Assembly: GCF_041146395.1 (NCBI RefSeq)
Contig: NC_090986.1
Location: 47,962,001-48,026,000 of the forward strand
Length of the DNA: 64,000 nt
Direction of reading: 5' to 3'
From: Eulemur rufifrons
Taxonomy: Eukaryota; Chordata; Mammalia; Primates; Lemuridae
Shown: positions 60,811 to 64,000 of the stretch, piece after piece
Layout of the letters: every line of letters starts with the position of its first letter
Numbering within the stretch: position 1 is the first letter of the stretch
Translations under genes and position numbers: made by a program
Notes under the pieces: generated by a model
Told to the model about the DNA's origin: nothing
The model's database searches: none
The model's input: only the letters and a program-made list of their open reading frames with translations

Positions 60811-61718
60811 TGAATACAGCTAATTTGTTGAAAGGATAGTAATGGTGTAACTCTTTTCACACTAGCAATTTGTTCTTAAATGATTTAGCAATAGCTGGGT
60901 AAAATGAATACATTATTTATGAAGATTAAGTAAGTCAGTGTTACAGCAACGTTTGTAACTGATTTTTATGATAGTGAGTCCAAGATATTTCAATGAATTT
61001 GCAACTTTCTCCTGGTAATAACAGTTAGGAAAGTCAAGAATATATCTAAATACATGCACACATATTTATTACAAGCATGCTTCAAAACTGCTAAAGATAA
61101 ATGGAAAAAATGTGTTGAAATTGAAAATTATGTCTGTTTTTGAAAAGAAGCTGAACATCCTTGGAAACTATATGCCATTTTCTCATATTCTCTTGTATAC
61201 CTCTCAACTTGCTTTGACTTTGTCAGTGATGTTTATTATATGTTTATTTCTTATTATATCTATTTGGGAAATTTGCATCCTAGCTCTTGTCATGATGTTT
61301 GCTTCATTTTTAGTACACAACTTTCTCTATATTTTAGTGCTTAACATTAACATTAGAAATTGCCTGTTGTTTTTCTCTGTAAAATACGATTTCTTAGCAT
61401 ACAATACTCCTAGACAGAAATAAGCCTTGTTAATAAAAGTCTCGTTCAGTTAGTTTCTTTGCTGTGTGTACTGCCATGTTTATTAGCCATCAGGTAAGAA
61501 AACTAATAGGGAGAAAATGTAAGTGACATACCATGAGGACACATAATAAAGAGTGGAAGGACCAGAGTTGAAACTATCTCTTGCTCTTTTCCATGCTTAG
61601 AACCTTTCACTGTCTCCACAATATCCTGAAATTAAAACCCAGAGACTTGTACATAAAAGTTTTTTTCTGATATTGGTTTCAAGTATTATTTCTGGTCTTC
61701 TCCTATAATGATGTCAAG
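60811..61718. other. Anonymous sequence
   Basis: No gene or named repeat is recognised. The hydrophobic 103-codon + frame at 61112-61423 has no motif; its AT-rich codon use suggests chance. Confidence 0.45.
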
Positions 61719-61850
61719 ATGGTCAATTATTGTAAGAAGCTGATCTGTGGCTACCTGGCCATCTTCACTGGCACACACAAGTGCCTGAAGCTGGAGCACC
61801 CAGAGGGTACTTACATATCTAGAGCTGGTAAACATTTCAATCGAGAGACC
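61719..61850 (+). other. GC-richer coding-like segment, unidentified
   Basis: About 130 bases, much richer in G and C than the flanks, read in one frame as YLAIFTGTHKCLKLEHPEG with basic continuation. The composition and balanced residues look like a scrap of a processed coding sequence, but I cannot identify a parent. The same 80-codon frame runs on into A-rich L1-like sequence, so the ORF end is not meaningful. Confidence 0.25.
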
Positions 61851-61959
61851 AAAAAGGAAAAAACTAAATTGTCATTAGCTGCACAAAATATAGTTCTATT
61901 TCGAGTAAAGGCAAAGGACCACTTAAAAACCAATAAAACTAATGAGTATTCAGTGAAAT

Positions 61960-62240
61960 AGCCACATACAAAGAAACACACCAAAATAATAGCTTTTCCA
62001 AATGCCAGCAATAAAAATTTAGGAACACACACATACAATTTAGGAAAAAGAGCCACTAAATATTTAGGAATAAATTTCACAAATTAGAGAAAGATATAAT
62101 TGCACAAACTAAGAAAACAGTACAAAAGTATTTGTAAGAAATGATACTATATTCCTCCATAGGAAGAATAAATAATACAAATATGCCAATCATGCTAAAA
62201 TAAGCATGTGGTTTCAATGTACTATCCTTCAAAATTGTCA
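61960..62240 (+). mobile_element. L1 ORF2 fragment
   Basis: 'ccaaaataatagcttttcca', 'atatttaggaataaatttca', 'tccataggaagaataaataa' and 'caatgtactatccttcaaaa' follow the sense order of the ORF2 segment that precedes the RT-distal domain. Strongly decayed. Confidence 0.6.
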
Positions 62241-62654
62241 TATGAAGTTAATATGCAAGTGCTAACATGAAAATATGCTCAACGTATCATTAATTGGACA
62301 AAAGAAAGATGTAGAATATCTGATCCTTTATTAATATTGATCACCTACAGTTGTAAATATACAGAACACATAGAAGATATGTGTATATTTTTTCCTTTTT
62401 CTGTGTGTGTATTTACAAGGAATGGAATAATCCACACCAAACTCTTAAGATTGGTCATTGCTGGGAAACAAGTGGGAGAGACATGAGAGATTTTTAAATG
62501 TTACATACTTCTATGTTACTTAAAATTTTATGACATATTGTTTTTGAAAAAGGACAATGAATAAATCAATAAAGAAACAAAATAAAGATATATTGGGGGA
62601 CATAAAGGAATCATTTTTAGAAAACTCTGGTTTCTTTACAAAATTATTTCCAGA
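62241..62654. other. Anonymous sequence, possibly L1 3' UTR
   Basis: A block with 'aaaattttatgacatattg' and 'gaaaaaggacaatgaataaa' may be worn L1M 3' sequence, but I cannot assign it firmly. Confidence 0.4.
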
Positions 62655-63025
62655 GGGATGCTCGCTTATATGTGGAGTCTCATAGAAACAGAGAGTAATG
62701 TGGGTTACCAAGTGGTGGAGGCGGTTGGGGGACTGAGGAGATGTTGGCCAAAGCAAATAAAATGTCAAACAGGAGAAATAAGTTCCAGAGATCTATTGTA
62801 TATCATGGTGACTATAGTTAATAACAATATATGTACTCTTGAAAATTGCTAAGACAGTAGATTTTAAGTACTCTCACCAAAAAAAAAAAAAAAAGACGAG
62901 TATGTGAGGTAATGCATATGTCTAATTAGCTTGTTTTAGCCATTTCACAGTGTATACATATATCAAAACATCATGCCACTCACTATAAATATATACAACT
63001 TTACTTGTCAATTAAAAAAAAAGCA
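62655..63025 (+). mobile_element. L1MA-type 3' UTR
   Basis: 'ctcgcttatatgtggagtct', 'catagaaacagagagtaatg', 'tgggttaccaagtggtggag', 'agatctattgtatatcatgg', 'tgactatagttaataacaat', an A run (62879-62894), 'atacatatatcaaaacatca' and 'ataaatatatacaactttac' are the 3' UTR of an L1MA-class element in sense orientation, ending in poly-A. Confidence 0.85.
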
Positions 63026-63034
63026 GTAAGGTAT

Positions 63035-63402
63035 GTTGAATAGTGGCCCCAATGATATCAAAATATGAATCCCCCAAACTTGTGAATGTGTTACCTTGCA
63101 TGGTAAAAGGGACATTATAAATATGATTAACTTAAGGATTTTGAGATGGGGAGATTATCCTTGATTATACAGATGGGCCCAATGTAATCACAAGTATAAG
63201 AATGAGGCAGATGGGGATTTGAATACGGAGAGGAAAAGAGAGGTAAAGATGGAAGCAGACATCGAGTGATGTGACCATGACTTGGAGACTGCCCGCAGCC
63301 TCTAAAAACTGGAAGATTCAAGGAACAGATTTTCTCCTGGAGCCTTCAGAAGGAACCAGCTCTGCCAACACCTTGATTTTAGCCCTGTAAGACTGCTTTG
63401 GA
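63035..63402 (+). mobile_element. MLT1-type LTR truncated by an L1 insertion
   Basis: 'gtggccccaatgatatcaaa', 'gtgaatgtgttaccttgcat', 'aggattttgagatggggaga', 'ttatccttgattatacagat', 'cagaaggaaccagctctgcc' and 'aacaccttgattttagccct' give MLT1 order up to 'gactgctttgga'. The expected last part, including the polyadenylation signal, is missing because L1 sequence starts there; it should lie beyond the window. Same subtype as the minus-strand copy at 33516-33950. Confidence 0.87.
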
Positions 63403-63704
63403 TTTTTTTTTTTCTTGCTGATTTGCTTGAGTTCTTTGTAGGTTCTGGTTCTTAGGCTTTTATCGGATATATAACATGCAAATGTTTTCTCCCATTTTGT
63501 AGGTTGTCTATTTGTTCTGTTGATTGTTTCCTTGGCTGTGCAGAAGCTTTTCAATTTAATCAAGTCCCATTTATTTATTTTTGTTTTTCTTGTGATTGTC
63601 ATTGGGGTCTTCCTCATCAATTCTTTGCCTAGGCCAATATTTACAAGAGTTTTTCCAACATTTTCTTCTAGAATCCTTATAATTTCATGTCTTGGATTTA
63701 AGTC
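63403..63704 (-). mobile_element. Inverted 5' segment of an L1 (ORF2)
   Basis: Antisense ORF2 from 'cttgctgatttgcttgagtt' through 'tgtgcagaagcttttcaatt' to 'cttggatttaag'. The minus frame at 63318-63620 contains [20 protein letters not shown], the same region as in the 49.2 kb L1. It abuts the sense-oriented L1 part that follows at 63705. Confidence 0.9.
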
Positions 63705-64000
63705 TGCAACCCCGTTAAAAAGTGGACAAAAGACATGAACAAAAGCTTTTCAAAAGAAGATAGACTAATGGCCAAATAAGCATATAAAAAATGCTCAATG
63801 TCACTAATCATCAGAGAAATGCAAATCAAAACCACAATGAGATATCATTTAATCCCAGTGAGAATGGCTTTTGTAAAAAAGTTTCAAAACAACAGATGTT
63901 GGCGTGGATGCAGAGAGAAAGGAACACTGATACACTGTTACTAGGACTGCAAAGTAGTGCAACCTCTATGGAAAATAGTATGGAGATTCGTCAAAGAACT
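63705..64000 (+). mobile_element. Sense segment of the same L1, cut by window edge
   Basis: 'gcaaccccgttaaaaagtgg', 'acaaaagacatgaacaaaag', 'catcagagaaatgcaaatca', 'aaaccacaatgagatatcat' and 'ggaaaatagtatggagattc' continue ORF2 from the point where the inverted block stops in L1 coordinates. The 3' part and tail lie to the right of the window. Confidence 0.92.

Noticed and set aside
63520..63738. 72-codon + frame at the right end
   Set aside because: Antisense of L1 ORF2, crossing the inversion junction.

Overview
The window looks like non-coding nuclear DNA from a primate, most probably a strepsirrhine (lemur, or less likely loris/galago). Three Alu SINEs lie on the + strand. Two of them (6.5 and 59.8 kb) carry the extra linker ending in 'aaaaaattagc' between the two arms that I associate with strepsirrhine Alus. 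Two L1 3' ends (21.9 kb + and 35.2 kb -) share a G-rich 3' UTR type I also associate with lemur L1. The DNA is AT-rich, has no CpG island and no recognisable tRNA, rRNA, snRNA or complete protein gene. It reads as an intergenic desert or the inside of a very large intron. Repeat family names come from memory of consensus sequences and were not checked against a library.

Layout. 0-6 kb: a MaLR LTR tail, an ancient antisense L1/HAL1-like block, a MIR and anonymous DNA. 6-17 kb: an Alu, an old unnamed repeat, MIRs, a hAT-type MITE, an L1M 3' end and an MLT1-like LTR. 17-31 kb: sparse DNA with a probable solo LTR (20.95 kb), a lineage-specific L1 tail, two head-to-tail L2 copies (24.8-26.2 kb), Tigger-like pieces and a large AT/GT palindrome (28.4 kb). 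31-44 kb: L2, Alu, L1M, MLT1 and a second L1 tail, then mostly anonymous DNA. 48-52.6 kb: a dead, near-full-length minus-strand L1 that has lost the reverse-transcriptase active-site region, preceded by a second L1 3' end. 54-64 kb: the densest part, with L2, MLT1A, a fossil ERV-L-like pol region interrupted by MER5A, an L1M split by a MER5A that is itself split by an Alu, L1MA-type 3' sequence, an MLT1, and an L1 with a 5' inversion running off the right edge.

Nothing here forms a pathway or operon, and I found no convincing new biological system. The longest open frame (174 codons) has no protein character, and other frames over about 90 codons are antisense repeats, decayed transposon or ERV genes, or chance. 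The observations most worth checking are three short exon-like segments with plausible splice sites (5945-5988, 34503-34568, 38205-38301), one GC-richer coding-like segment (61719-61850), an RFX X-box-like palindrome (27776-27789), the nested insertion stacks, and the deletion/duplication scar in the 48 kb L1.
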